Part shown: piece after piece, positions 34,904 to 47,646 of the stretch
How the letters are laid out: each line of letters begins with the position of its first letter
Position numbering within the stretch: position 1 is the first letter of the stretch
Assembly: GCA_005656395.1 (NCBI GenBank)
Contig: SRSI01000035.1
Coordinates: forward strand, 1-64,000
Reading direction: 5' to 3'
Source: Strongyloides papillosus
Lineage: Eukaryota; Nematoda; Chromadorea; Rhabditida; Strongyloididae
Length of the DNA: 64,000 nt
Translations under genes and position numbers: made by a program
Notes under the pieces: generated by a model
Database searches by the model: none
Told to the model about the DNA's origin: nothing
The model's input: only the letters and a program-made list of their open reading frames with translations

Positions 34904-37657
34904 AAATTAGTATCACAATATAAAAATATTCAGAACATAAAATATTTATAGCAAGTTTAAACATGTAAAACAAACACAAAAAAGAAATATTTATTTTAAA
35001 AATACTTTTTAAATTATCTATAAAATAAAAAAAATTGAATCAAAATATGAATTAAAATAAACTATTTACTATATGCAAAAATCGGAATTTGATACTTTTA
35101 AATTTTTTTAATAATTGTGGTAATATCCAATACGTAATGTGACAAATCAATAATTTTCATTAACAAAAAGACATAAAAATTTTGATTTTGCACTAATTAA
35201 ATAGAAATTAATTATTATCACAGTTATTTAATGATACCGTTTTGTTATTTGTCTATTTAATGTTGATAATTGTAAAATATTAATTAACTTCTAACATACC
35301 AGCATATTGTTTGTAACCCGAAACCCCAACATCTCAAAAATTGTTACTATGTACAAATATATGAGTGTTAGTTAATAAATCTTTAAATAGAAAAACTTAT
35401 CACTTGGTACCGTATAAATTAATAGAAACATACAAATATAGTAACTAAAATAATTTTAAAAAATTATTGTTTTTAAAGATTATAATATGAAAGGCATGTT
35501 GACTTTGTGTAAGTTTTACAATAATATTTAGAATAATAACTGCAGAAAATAACCGTTTTATATCTTTGTTGAAATTACCAACGCATTGTTCACAATCTCC
35601 CTTTTTTTTCCAAATTTGATATATTTTCTGATGGATACTACAAAATAAGTATTATCATCATTTTTATTATCTATAAATTGCTTTATTCGACGTATTTTAC
35701 TTATTTTTAATGTTTTATTTGCTTCTAAACGATAAGATGCAAATGCGTATGTTAACTGGACCTAACACAAGAAATGAAGCAACTAGGTGAAGAATCGAAA
35801 CATTTTTTTAAATTAACAATACATTAATAACAACAAATTTATGTGTCACACTTCTTGAGATGTTGGAAACTTAGAGGTTAAAAAACCACTACGTTTTAGA
35901 TTTATATATCTTTACACGTAAACAATTTTTGCATTTTCCATCTTTAAAATTAAAAATAATTTATTGATTATGAATATCAATATTATATTTTAATTATGAA
36001 AGTTAAAATTTCTTTTACAATTTTCATAGTGTTTTATATATATTCAATACATTAATATCAAAGAATTAATAGAATTATTAAATAAAAATAATCAATAAAC
36101 ATTTAGTGATTATTGTGCAATAATTTACAATAAATCATATTTTATAATCAAAAGTTAGTTCAATATTGTTTGTAAACAATCGTGGTGTTTGAAAATAATT
36201 ATGATATTTCATTTTAAATAAGAATAGAAAAATGGACTTGTAAATCGTGGGTCTTGTTTCGAACTAAATGTATACCAACTCATAATAATAAGAACACGCT
36301 TATTTCCTCGAAGATTAAAAAATAAAGGAATAAAAAACATCTTAACGCTTTAAGTTACATCTTAGAAGAACAGAGAATTATTTTCTAAATACTTAAATAT
36401 CTTTATTGTTATATTATTTTATCCTATGCTAAATAAAAGTTTGTCTAAAGTTTATTTTAAGAATTTAAATTATCGGGAATCTCCTTTAGACTCCCGAAAA
36501 TCCACTAAAATTAAAAACTTATGCTTCTTATGTTATAATTTTCTAACAAATCAAGAAAATAAAATATAAATTTAAATTGTTATTTTTTTATTTATTTTTT
36601 TTTGATTTAACAATGAAAGTTTAACAAAATTTGACTTGTTTTTTTTACATTTACTAATTTGATAAATTTATTTTATCCACGTATACAAGAGAAATACAAA
36701 TACTTAATATATATTTAATTATATACTCTCTCATTTTGTTGAATGCTGTAAATGTTATTATATTGTATTAATTTATGATAGCAATAATCATATTTAAAAT
36801 TGGTTGAGTTATTAGTAGTGCTAAATAGAGAATTATAACAACAAAATAAGTGAAATGTCATACATGTAACATTTATAAATTTATCTAAATAGTTAATTTG
36901 CTATCATTACAGTATTCACTGACTTAAAATGATTTTTATGAAGCATTATTATGACCTTTTTAAGAGTTATTAATGTGTTAGCTTGGGGTAAACTCAAACT
37001 GGGACTATATTGTGCGATATATATGTTACCGCGCGGCGTTCATTTATCGTTACAAGAATTCTTTTATTTAAAAAAATTTATAATTAATTATATCAATTGA
37101 CTTTATTTCAAAGATTTTGAAAAAAGTCTTAACTTATATACGAGAATATGTTTAAGAAATTTGAATATAAACCTAAACTTTTATAAACATGCGGCGAAAT
37201 TTTCCCACGCGGCAAAATGTCTCATGACACACCATGTTGGTTTACCTATTCCCAATGTGTTATTGATCAAATTTATGATGTCTGTTGAAAATCTGATAAT
37301 AAAGTTTTTTTTAACATCTTCTACATCTATTTAATGTTAAGATTTAAATTTATACTTATAATAAAGTAAATAAAACTTTTTTATTAGATGAATTTAAAAC
37401 CACTAAAAGGATTTGCAAAATCTGAAAATCCTAGAGAAGTAAGAGTCAAAGAGCCATCAAGAAAAAAATGAGCATGCAACCCAGAGACAAGAACCAAAAT
37501 GTATATACTTTATCAGACTAACATATATATTCTTTTTTAAAACATTTTAAATCGCACTTTATAATAATATATTTTGTATTAATAAAAGTTTAATTTACTT
37601 TATAACTGTTAATTTGCATATTTGAGAAACCTTTAGGGGACTCCCACAATCCTTCTT
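34904..37657. other. AT-rich intergenic region
   Basis: No gene that I can support. A short frame at 37,388-37,471 behind a TTATTAG acceptor-like site ends in a Lys-rich tail (VKEPSRKK) and is followed by AATAAAAG. It could be a 3' exon of an unseen gene, but I find no matching upstream exon. Confidence 0.4.
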
Positions 37658-38087
37658 TACACAAAAATTTTTTCTGGACATTATGTCACGCAAATTGCGG
37701 GACTCACATGGAATACCCGCATTGGTGTGACATTTTTTCCGGAAAAAAATTTAACAAAATGTTCTATATGCGTGACATAGTGTCACTTAAATATACGTAA
37801 CAAAATGTTACTTAATATGCGTGACATTTTGTTTTGTATCTTTGAAAAGTGTCATTTAAGTATACGTGACATTTTGTCTTTAAAAATACGTGACAAAATT
37901 TCACTTTTAATATACGTGACAAAACGTCACTTAAACATGCGTGACATTTTTTCACAAAATTTCTTATTCCCGTGGCAAATATATGCGGGGTATTAAATTT
38001 GCGTAACAAAAAGTCACGAAAAAAATTTTTTTTGTTTTCGTGACATAATGTCACGCTAAATAAAGTCACGGATTTTTTTTCTGTGTA
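37658..38087. repeat. CGTGACA/TGTCACG repeat block with inverted ends
   Basis: About a dozen units of roughly 28-32 bp centred on CGTGACATTTTGTCACTTAA-like sequence, alternating in orientation so that neighbouring units can pair. The outer ends are inverted: TACACAAAAATTTTTT..CATTATGTCACG on the left against CGTGACATAATG..CTGTGTA on the right. This looks like a small foldback or MITE-type element built from an internal satellite. Two overlapping frames across it are artefacts of the repeat. Confidence 0.65.
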
Positions 38088-39359
38088 TTACAGACCATAA
38101 AAAGAGTTAATTTTTATAAATTTATTTAACTACTTATTAGTGTTACTGTGATCTGATCTGTGAAATATATTTTTTATTGTGACTTATAATCTAACTTATC
38201 AAATTTAACAGAATAACTGTTTTTTACTTGATTCTTTATTTGTGATTTTAATAAATTACTGTTTGTTTTAATATTGGTAATATTTTATAAATAATTAAGA
38301 ATGTACTAACTATTGTGTTTTAGTTGTACTCTAAAACTTGTATAAAAAGTGCTTTTAATTTTACCAAATTGTACGAACGCTTTCTTAAATATTTATTTAT
38401 TTTATACGGTTTATGTTTAATCATCTTATTAAATTGATAAAAAAAAATTCTAGCGAAAAACAAACTTCTATGAAAGAAAACACACGAGCGTATAAACATT
38501 TTATTTTCTCTTTATAGAAGCCTTCTACACAGGACTTTAGGGTAGTTAAAAATTAATAATAAAGTAACATTTATTTTATAAGAATATTTCTAACAGGATA
38601 TACAGGGTGCCCAGCCCAAGATTCCCTACAACAATATTTGTTAACTTATTTCTCATATAAGAGTACCTATATTGTATTAACAAGTAATTTGTATCTATTG
38701 GTAATTGAGACGTTAAGGTATTTTGGGATTAATTTAATGTAAAAACATTTTATCTAATAATCTTTGTATAACTAATTTTAAAATTCTAACAAATAAAAAT
38801 ATAAATTTTGTTGATTTTGATAAATAGATTTTCACTTTTTTGAGTAATATGTACGAAATTATTTGTCATAGGTAAGCTTTAGCTGACCATTCTGTATATT
38901 AAAATATATATATATATCTTTATTTTATTTATTATCGTTTTAGATATTTTTATTTTTGTTATACACATTTCAACTTTCTATTAGTTTTAAAAATACGACT
39001 ATTTATTAACCGTAAATTAATTTTTTCACATAAATAAACTGATGAAACAAATAAACATCAAGTATTAAACAAAAAAGACTTTAAAAAGTAACGATTTTTA
39101 TAAAAATAGTTATTCTAATTATTTTCTATTGTTTATATTAATTGTATTTTTAGAGTATTAATCACAAATATAATATTTTTTTGTATATTTTTCTAAAGTA
39201 CTTTTAAGAAAATGAGCATGAAAACTAAAAAGTAGTCTTACGGAAATTTTCACAAATAATTCTTTGTGATAAATATATTTTGATTCTCTTAATGTGTACT
39301 TTATTTATAGATAATAATATGTGAAATATATATTAATTAAGAATGTTTTAATACCCTTC
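38088..39359. other. AT-rich intergenic region
   Basis: No gene seen. The last 320 bp match the 3' flank of the paralogous gene at 34,424. Confidence 0.5.
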
Positions 39360-39836
39360 TTAATAAGGCTTACTACATATTTTACTTTGATAACCATTTT
39401 TAGCTAAATTTATGGTACCAACATCATAAAAATCCTTAATAATTGGTCCTTTAAATATATAATCTGCTGGAACTCGTATGCTTATTTTTCTATAGCATTG
39501 ATAACCTCTATGATAACATTTATGAAAGATTTCCAAAAAAGGACCTATAAATGTAATAAGAATTTAGCTATATAAATACTTACGTATAAAATAATAGCCA
39601 AAATGATGCCCTCTAACGTAAAAATCACCGTTTTTTTTACTAGATATACTATCCATAACACTTATATTTCTAAATGAAATATGATTTGTGAGCTTAACTC
39701 GAGTTGTACCATAATTACGTCCTTTGCATAAAATTTTACCTTTCACACCAACTACTTGAATTCTTTTAAAACCTCTACCTTCAAGACTATTCTGAACAAA
39801 AATTAGTAAAATAAATATAATTGTTATAAAGTTCAT
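39360..39836 (-). CDS. Transthyretin-like secreted protein (fourth paralogue)
   Basis: Exons 39,584-39,836 and 39,360-39,544 with a 39 bp phase-1 intron, 145 aa. Signal peptide about 1-20, then VVGVKGKILCKGRNYG, a TRVKL strand, SKKNGDFYVRGH, HKCYHRGYQC, RVPADYIFKGP and C-terminal KICSKPY. The conserved Cys set and the intron position match the other three genes. About 4.5 kb from its closest relative at 34,424. Confidence 0.85.
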
Positions 39837-40411
39837 TTTTACAAAGTAGTTTCATATTAAAAAGTATTGAAAAAATGTTATTTATAGCAAAAATTTAAAA
39901 GTCCAAAATAAACAAACTAAAAATACTATTTGCCTTGCGATCAATTTTGCAATTATCGATTAAATAAACAAAATCATATATAGAAATGCATGCATTAATA
40001 ATGTAAAAAGTTGTAGAAAAATATATATTTTAAGTTGTTTAATGTATATAAATATCAAGATTTTATATTTCAAAGTTTATTTTTAATAGTCATAATAATC
40101 TTTGATATTTAATATTATGAATCACAAACGTTTTATTAATAAAATTGTAAAAGTATTGATTAGTATTAATTAAATAATTATTTATCCTTATTAAAGTCAT
40201 TTATTAATACCTGACATATTTGCTTTTCGATTTGTGCATTTAATAAACAATTATTATATTTTATAGAATAAACATATTTTAATGTGAATAGAGAAGTACA
40301 AATTTTTCACGATTTAAAAGTAATTTATTAATCATTAATATCACTATTATTATCTTAACATTAGAAGTCAAATTATGATATTTATTTTACTTAATGTGTG
40401 TACTTTATGTA
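39837..40411. other. 5' flank of transthyretin-like gene
   Basis: AT-rich, no gene or clear element seen. Confidence 0.4.
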
Positions 40412-41690
40412 TTAGTTTGTCTTATACAAAATTATTGTTTTTTGATACGCGTTGTTTGGCACGCGTTTTCTCAAATGATTGGCTATGTTTTGGTAAAAAA
40501 TCAAGCTGTTAGATTCTTCTAAATCTCCTCTACACGATGATATATATCATTGCCATGAGCTCTATATATTATTATCTTATTTCAAAAACAAACAATGCTA
40601 TCAAAACGTAATATTCGTGCTATTATGCTTTATGAGTTAAAATGTGGTACTAATGTTGCAAAAACAACTAAACGAATTAATGAATCTTTCGGAGAGAATC
40701 TTGTCAATTTTTATACTGTGCAAGAATGGTTTAATAAATTCAAAAAAGGCAATGAGAATCTTGAGGACGAAGAACATGAGAGGGATGAAAATGTTCTTGA
40801 GAACGATAAATTACGGCAAACTGTTGGAAGCAATTCACGCACAACTGTTAAGAACTTTTCTGAAGACATAAATGTATCCGAATCAACAATTTTTTTCATT
40901 TCAAAGACATAGAAAATACGAAACAGCTTTAAAAATGGATAGCTCATGAATTAAACGATTGTCAAAAATCGCGTCGTTATGACATTTGTTCTTCTCTCCT
41001 CTTGAAGAAAAAAGATTATCCATTTCTTAGTCGTCTTGTTATTTGTGATGAAAAGTAGATTCTATACGACAATCGTAAAAAAACTGAACAAATGTTTGAC
41101 AAAGATGAAGCACGAAAACAATTTCCAAAATCAAAATTATCTTTAAATAAGATTACGATGACTGTTTGGTGTTCTACTGTAGGAGTTATTTATTATAAAT
41201 TCATGAAATTTGGTGAGACAATATTTAGAATCCCATTTTCAATAAATTAAAAAATGCATAAAAAATTGTTCCAAGAAATTTTTGCTGTAGTCAATAGAAA
41301 AGAATCAATTCTTCTTCATGATAACGAAAGGCCACATGTTTCGAAAATGATTTTACGAAAATTGAGCATGTTAGTGTATGAAATTGTGCCTTATCTTCCA
41401 TATTCATCTAATCTTACTCCAAACAGACTTTCACTTTTTCAAACATCTCAACAACATCTTCACAGAGAAAATCTCTAGAAACAATGAGGATATAAAAACT
41501 GCCTTTGAAGCTTTCATTAAATCTAGACGCCCGGGTTATATGCAAATTGAATAAATGAGCTTATACCTCGTTGGCAACAATGTGTATATTCTAATGGTTT
41601 TTATTTCGAATAAAAAATATCTTTTTCAATAGAGTTATACACATTTAAAAGTTAGGGTAAAAAACGGTTATTTTTCATGGAACAACCTAA
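40412..41690 (+). mobile_element. Nearly full-length mariner transposon, inactive
   Basis: 1.28 kb, the usual mariner size, with diverged TIRs (left TTAGTTTGTCTTATACAAAA, right reverse complement TTAGGTTGTTCCATGAAAAA). TA precedes the left end; the right duplication is lost (AA). The transposase starts at ATG 40,595. Its N-terminal HTH domain is readable to a stop at 40,910, then frames continue with SRRYDICSSLL, VICDEK-stop-ILYDNRK (the catalytic-motif Trp is a stop), TVWCSTVGVIYYK, SILLHDNERPH (second catalytic Asp) and PYSSNLTPN (third Asp changed). At least two stops and a frameshift make it dead. It resembles irritans-type/SETMAR-like mariners. Confidence 0.85.
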
Positions 41691-42208
41691 AATTATAAAC
41701 AAAATTTAACCCATTTATTGATTACAATTTCATTTAGAATAGATATAAAAGATTAGTAATTCTTTTAAACAGTTAAAACATTATTATTTGTTGAATAACA
41801 ATGTGTAAATATGACAAAATTAATATAAATTTCTATAACATTCCTTAAATTTGATTTTTAAAAACGATCATAAAATATGTTCTAGAAAAAAAGTTAATTT
41901 GCAAAATATAAAATAAAAACTTACGAAATAGAAAAAGTCATTATTCTTTAATCGAGAAAAGCACATTTTGGGCTACTCGTATAAATATTACATAATTATT
42001 TGGATTTTTAATTATACATTAACTAAACAATACTTCAAGGTATCATTTTCTCCATAGATTTGTTATAATATTTAAATAAAGAAAAAATACAAAAATTTTT
42101 TTGAATATATTAACAGTTTTGTAAATAAAAAAATGTTTTGATTATATATAAATAAACTTTAACTTTTATAATCAGTTTATACCATCAAAAATTTGAAATT
42201 ATGTTAAA
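41691..42208. other. AT-rich 5' flank of astacin gene
   Basis: No gene seen. Presumed promoter region of the astacin gene; no clear motif. Confidence 0.4.
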
Positions 42209-45200
42209 ATGAAGATTATAAAAACTGTTATAGTTTTGCTTTTTCTTATATCAAAAATGGTAAGTAAATAAAAAATTAACAATTCATTTCTAGCGGTCAA
42301 TTTTGTCAAAATATAACGTTTGAAAAATTGAACAAATTTTTATTTTTTAACTAAGCAAAAATTTAACTTCAACAGTATATCGACTACTTAACTTTCTATT
42401 CCCTAATTTTTCATTTATTAAATATTAAAAATATTAATTTTACCGCTATATAATATTGTTAGCATAAATTTTATAAGTTTATTGTGATGCAATAACTACT
42501 ATAAAACTTAATAATAAATCCTAAATTTTTAGATATAAAAAATAAGATTAAAGAAATTCATTCAGCCAAATATTTTATTCAAGATAACAAAATTATCGAA
42601 ATCAAGGACTATATTTCTATAAAGATGTTTCATTTGATTTGATATTTTTCATTGCATTAAGCAATTCAAAATTTATTGTAGTGGCTGTGTGATCTAAAAT
42701 TATATAAAATTTATATTAAATAAGATTACTTAGAAAAAATAACGTCATAAATATTATAACGGGTTTCTTAAATACTACTAAATCAATCCATCATTCCGCT
42801 ATGTATTATTCCTGTACTAAGCCATTGTTTAAATTACTTAGAATTTTGACTCAATTACTTTTACTGACTAAAAAGTCATTTTTGGTATTTTCATTGTATT
42901 TATTTAACATTTTTAACTAATTACTTTATGCGATAGATAATTGTGAATTTTTTTACCCCATTTGTTTTAAAACATCTACTGTCTTAAATATTAAAATTGT
43001 TTTACTACGCAAAACACTTTACTCATTTATATCATGTAAAAAGAAATTTTCCAATTTATTATTTTTATTAAAAAAATTTATTAAAATTTAGGCCTTTGAA
43101 ATTAAAGAATTAATTAAAAAAATACTTTATGTTTTTGTGTTTTAATTTAAATTTTCAACACTAATATTGTTATATTTTTCGTATGTTCAACTAGTTAATT
43201 AATAGTTAAAGTAATAATATAATTTTCATATTTTAAAATGTTTTTGGTAGTAACATGATTATAAATAAATGAGATATGGATTCCACGAGGACTTTATATT
43301 TGTTTAAAAACATCATTACTACTCTTCCACATTTATAACTTTTACTATAGAAATCATTATTAAAGTGTGTGAACATTAAGGTTGAGACGTTTTTGTTATT
43401 TTGTAAGTATCTTTTATTTTTTGTTGTTATTGCATTTAGCAGGCGGACACAAATTTATAAAGTCTTATATTCAACTTGTAATAGTGAATATCTTCTTGAT
43501 ACATTGAGATATAAAAATCTCAAAAATTTTACTAATAAGCTAATAAATAAAAAAATTTTTTAATTGATTATATTTTTTAAATACATTTTTAATATTTTTT
43601 TTATTTATTTATTTTATTCATTTATTTATGACCTTATATCAATAAGAAAATTTAATTTAGTATTTAAATTTCTTATGAGGTCCAGAGTTACCTCTCTCCA
43701 TTTTTGCGGATCTAGAGAATTGACTACGAATCTTATTCCTCCTATTCGATTCTCAGCTTTACCCATGTAGCGATGGTATAAATCATCAAATATAAAAGTT
43801 TTTTCCATATTACACTTTCTTTTACGTTTGCCTAAAATTATCAAATTTATATTTTTGTTATTTCATCTGTTAGTGTTTCTAGATCCGAATTAAGCCTCAT
43901 AGTCCGACTACTTTTGAAGTTAAAGTTAACTTTGACTTTGCTAATAGATTCTCCGGTTAGCATCCTTAGATAGAACCGGAAACTCACAATATAGTGTCAA
44001 TAATTAATGAAATTTTAAGACAATATTTAAAAATAATGATAAAATATTGTTAAAGCGGCTATCGCTGCATAGACAATTGTGAGAGTCCCATTTTTAATAT
44101 AATTTATACTATTTTAAATAGAATAAAATAATTGTATTTTTTAAATTTATTTTACATGACTTCAACGTTTTTATTACTTAAATAATAGTTTTTCTAATTA
44201 TATGAATTTAATTTTACTTCATATATTTAAGCTATGAACAACAAATATGTTATTTTACTAACAATGTTTTTTAAATTTGTGAACATTTTATTAAAAGTTT
44301 TTCAATAATAAATTTAAAATATAATTTAGATATATTTACATAACTTTTTTTAGAAAAAAGCAGTCTTCATGTTTACATACAATGAGAATAATAATATATA
44401 TAAGAGAGACATATTTGAATATAAAGATAGCTTATGGAAGATTCCTATAAAATATCAAATTAGGGATGGTCTTAAGAATAGTGTTATAATAGAAGCACTT
44501 AATGAAATAGAAAATAATACATGTATAAAATTTGAAGAATACGATTTATTTAAATATAATATCCAAGGCATACTTTTTGAAAATTCAAGGGTTTGTTCTT
44601 CGCAAGTTGGAGTTGCTTATCAAAATTCAAGACAAACAGTAAGATTAACCTATGAGTGCAGCGAAAGAAAAGGTTATGTTTTACATGAAGTAGGGCACGC
44701 TATAGGATTACTTCATGAACATTGCAGAACTGACAGAGATAAATTTGTAACTATCGATTTTAATAATATTGAAAGAGCAGCATTTGTTAATTTTGAAATT
44801 CCAAAAAGTTTATATTATAAAAATTGTTCAACTAGCTATGATTACGGATCCTTAATGCATTATAATCCATATGAATTTGCTTACTACCCTTGGAGACAGG
44901 TTTTATCTTCAAAAACTCATAAAGCATATGATAGAATGATGGGTCAACGTTTATATATGACTTTTAATGACTACAAAAAAATTAATTTTGTTTATTGTTA
45001 TAACCGTAGTAGAACTAAAGAAATATGTGAAGGAAAAACGAAAGAAATTGAATGTCATATAGCGGATACCGTGATTATAAAAACTCCAGTAGGTGCATCT
45101 GTCCTTTTGGATATACAGGTGATTTATGTAGGGAAATAATGAAAAGCGATACAAGATGCAATAGAACAACTTTTTATGCAACTACTACGAAATTTTACCA

Positions 45201-45486
45201 TTGGATTGCTGGTCCTTTTAAGTGCTTTTTTCATATAACAACAAATAAAGAAAAAAAAGTAGAACTTGTTATTTATATGTCTAATTCACCGTATAGAAGT
45301 ATTTGCACTGAAGATGTTAGTCATCAAGTAAAATACTTAGAGGACAAAGGAACGACAGGTCTTCTTTTATGTTCGTGGCGTTATGAGACAATAAGAGTTA
45401 CATCAGAAAGTAAATCTGTTCTAATTTTCTTCAACGGCAATGATAACAACGCTTTTATTCAATTTAGTTTCAAAGAAGTTGGTTAA
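42209..45486 (+). CDS. Astacin-family zinc metalloprotease (one frameshift)
   Basis: Exon 1 (42,209-42,259) encodes a 17-residue signal peptide start and splices in phase 0 over a 2.1 kb intron to 44,354. Exon 2 carries a short pro-part (RDIFEYKDSLWKIPIKYQI), the zinc signature HEVGHAIGLLHEHCRTDRD at about residue 128, and the Met-turn SLMHY at about 184, so the catalytic domain looks active. An EGF-like module (YRDYKNSSRCICPFGYTGDLC) and a CUB-like tail to 45,486 lie in the next frame. The shift is a one-base loss at about 45,055-45,062, just before the EGF Gly-Tyr. It could be a sequencing error in an A run or a true truncation that leaves the protease domain. Astacins are expanded in Strongyloides and used in tissue penetration. 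Confidence 0.82.
43626..43844 (-). pseudogene. Unrecognised coding-like fragment inside the astacin intron
   Basis: Minus-strand open frame of 72 codons with protein-like composition (KTFIFDDLYHRYMGKAENRI, then GGIRFVVNSLDPQKW). A TTTTAG acceptor-like site lies just upstream and another coding-like stretch (RTMRLNSDLETLTDEI) at about 43,860-43,930. It may be a piece of a transposon-borne gene; I do not recognise the family. Confidence 0.3.
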
Positions 45487-45664
45487 GTAATAAAATCTTT
45501 ATTAAATAATTATTTATTTTAAATAACTGATGGTTTAATCTGTAACAAAATAAACAAATATTTTTTACGTACATCTGTTACTACTTAATAAAAACTATGT
45601 AACATTAACCATTTATGTGTCCCAGTGTCACTTTTAATTCTGAATCGCTTTATCAAAAAAATTA

Positions 45665-46189
45665 TTAGATTGCTCTATAAGTTTCCGTGATTTTCTTTTT
45701 ACGCTTCTTTTACCACACTGTTTTGCGTTTTTGGCCGAGCCATATATTAGTTTTATAGTTTAAAAGCTCTTTTTCTGTTCTATAAAACTTAGTAATCGTT
45801 TGTTCAAGTCGCTTAGTTTTGTTTCAATTTTATAGCCGAGAAATGAAATGCCAAGTCGACAAAAAATAACATTTTCAACACTTACTATTATTATTTGCTT
45901 TTAATAAAGTCAAAAAGTTTCCGAATTAGCTCAAGATATTTGTTCTGTGTATGGAGAAGTATTATCATCTTTTCAGTTCACTTTATAAGCCATATGTGTG
46001 GCGTGACTTTCGAAAACGAAGTGTTATTCAATAACTGACTCAACGATTTTTTCGAGAACAGGTTCGCTGATTACTTGTGTAAAGGTAGAAATAGGTAATT
46101 AGTATCGATTAACTCGCTGTCCCCATTTAAAATAAAATTGTTTTTAAAAGAAATTTTAAAAAATCACGGGAACTTATGGAACAACCTAA
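45665..46189 (+). mobile_element. Internally deleted mariner relic
   Basis: 525 bp between TIRs TTAGATTGCTCTATAAGTTT (left) and TTAGGTTGTTCCATAAGTTC (right, reverse complement), with TA on both sides (45,663-45,664 and 46,190-46,191). A fragment AQDICSVYGEVLSS (about 45,925-45,970) resembles the HTH region of mariner transposase. The rest of the transposase is missing. Confidence 0.75.
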
Positions 46190-46961
46190 TACTTCAAAAA
46201 GTATCGGGTCAAAGTTTTACATGAAAAAAAATTTTGAAAAATAACATGTTTCATAATAATAAATGAAAAAATTTACTTATAATGGAATAAATGACAGTAA
46301 AAATTAAAATGAATAGAAAAATCTAGCTTAGATTATTCTCAAATTTTGTAGATAAACAGAAAAGAAGATAGGCTTTCAAAAAGAAATAAGTCTGATAAAA
46401 GAATTCATCGCATAATCAAAAAAATGCTGTCAAAAAAATTTTTCATATAAGGCATTTTAGAAAACAGATACTTTATAAGAATTTACATTGTAATTAAAGA
46501 CGTTTGTCAAATTTTCAAGAAAGAATATTAGATTTTAAGGGTTTATTTAACTCCTTGTAACATAAAATTTTTCCATATAAAAGTACACATAGCGGCCACA
46601 TACTTGTGCGGTAGATATATTATGAATAACAAAATACAATTAAATGATAAACTTAAAGTTCTATTTCCTTCATAACATAACAGGTATCTTGTAGTGGTAT
46701 GAATACATAAAGTTAATTTTAGATGTTTTTTAAACAAAATATTAACAAAATGTTTAATTTTATTTTGGATTTTAATCTGGTATTAAAAGCAAAATTAGCC
46801 ATATGATTTATTTATAAAATTATCACTTGTTAAAATAACAAAAAAATTTTTATTCTACCTACTATATACATATTTTGAAATTGTTGTGAAGATTTGTTGT
46901 AAACACCATATTGTATAAATATTTTTTTTGTTCATAAATGTATTTAGTAAATATAATATAA

Positions 46962-47010
46962 TATAAAAGAATTTCGAATTCCACAATAGACATTATCATT
47001 TAAATTTGAA
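46962..47010 (+). promoter_or_regulatory. KP3 promoter: TATA box and near-palindrome
   Basis: TATAAAAG at 46,962-46,969 and TTTAAATTTGAA at 46,999-47,010 (one base off the palindrome), upstream of ATG 47,020. Conservation in this diverged copy supports function. Confidence 0.5.
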
Positions 47011-47019
47011 TACTATAAT

Positions 47020-47646
47020 ATGATTTATGTAAATTTTCGTACTGTAGTACTTTTTCTAGTTTTTTTGAGTGCTGCAGCTCATTACCTTCCAATACCTGCA
47101 TCCAGTAATAATCTACTTCAAAATGATCTGGGTTACATATCTGTTTTGGAAGCTTCTAATTACTTAGCTTCAGACATTCATTCAAATGAGCCTCATAAAC
47201 TCGAATTCATAGGTAGAAGACCATTAGGTAGAAAACCAAATCCAAAGTTTAATAAACCACAGGGAAAAAGACCTAACCCACCAAGAAGAAAACCTAGCCC
47301 ACCAAGAAGAAAACCTAGCCCACCAGGGAGAAGACCAAGCCCACCAAAAGGAAGAAGGCCACTTCCACCAAGAAGAAGGCCACTCCCACCAAGAAGAAGG
47401 CCACTCCCACCAAGAAGGAAGCCACTTCCACCAAAAAGAAAACCACTTCCACCAAAAAGAAAACCACTTCCACCAAAAAGAAAACCACTTCCACAAATCC
47501 GTGAAGGAGAAGGTGAAGTAGAGGAAGAGTATGAGGATAAAGAAGATGAAGAAGATGATTACGACTATGGAGAAGAAGAAAATGAAGATGAAGAAGGCCA
47601 AGTCCACGAAGAAGAAGATGAAGAAGAAGAAAATGATAGAGAATAA
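47020..47646 (+). CDS. Secreted Lys/Arg-Pro repeat protein with acidic tail, KP3
   Basis: Single exon, 208 codons. Signal peptide and spacer match KP1 and KP2 (SAAAHYLPIPASSNNLLQND, SNYLASDIHSNEPHKLEF). The basic part uses 7-residue units of RRKPSPP, RRRPLPP and KRKPLPP. The acidic tail (from about residue 165) is mixed Glu/Asp with Tyr (EEYEDKEDEEDDYDYGEEEN), not the pure Glu run of the other two. It therefore keeps the charge layout while the sequence differs. Unknown family; stop TAA 47,644-47,646. Confidence 0.82.
   Translation: MIYVNFRTVVLFLVFLSAAAHYLPIPASSNNLLQNDLGYISVLEASNYLASDIHSNEPHKLEFIGRRPLGRKPNPKFNKPQGKRPNPPRRKPSPPRRKPSPPGRRPSPPKGRRPLPPRRRPLPPRRRPLPPRRKPLPPKRKPLPPKRKPLPPKRKPLPQIREGEGEVEEEYEDKEDEEDDYDYGEEENEDEEGQVHEEEDEEEENDRE

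Noticed and set aside
37190..37475. Possible two-exon gene with frames MSHDTPCWFTYSQC and NLKPLKGFAKSENP
   Set aside because: No good donor site joins the two pieces and neither piece is recognised.
37805..38069. Frames on both strands in the CGTGACA block
   Set aside because: They follow the repeat period and exist on both strands, so they reflect the repeat, not a protein.
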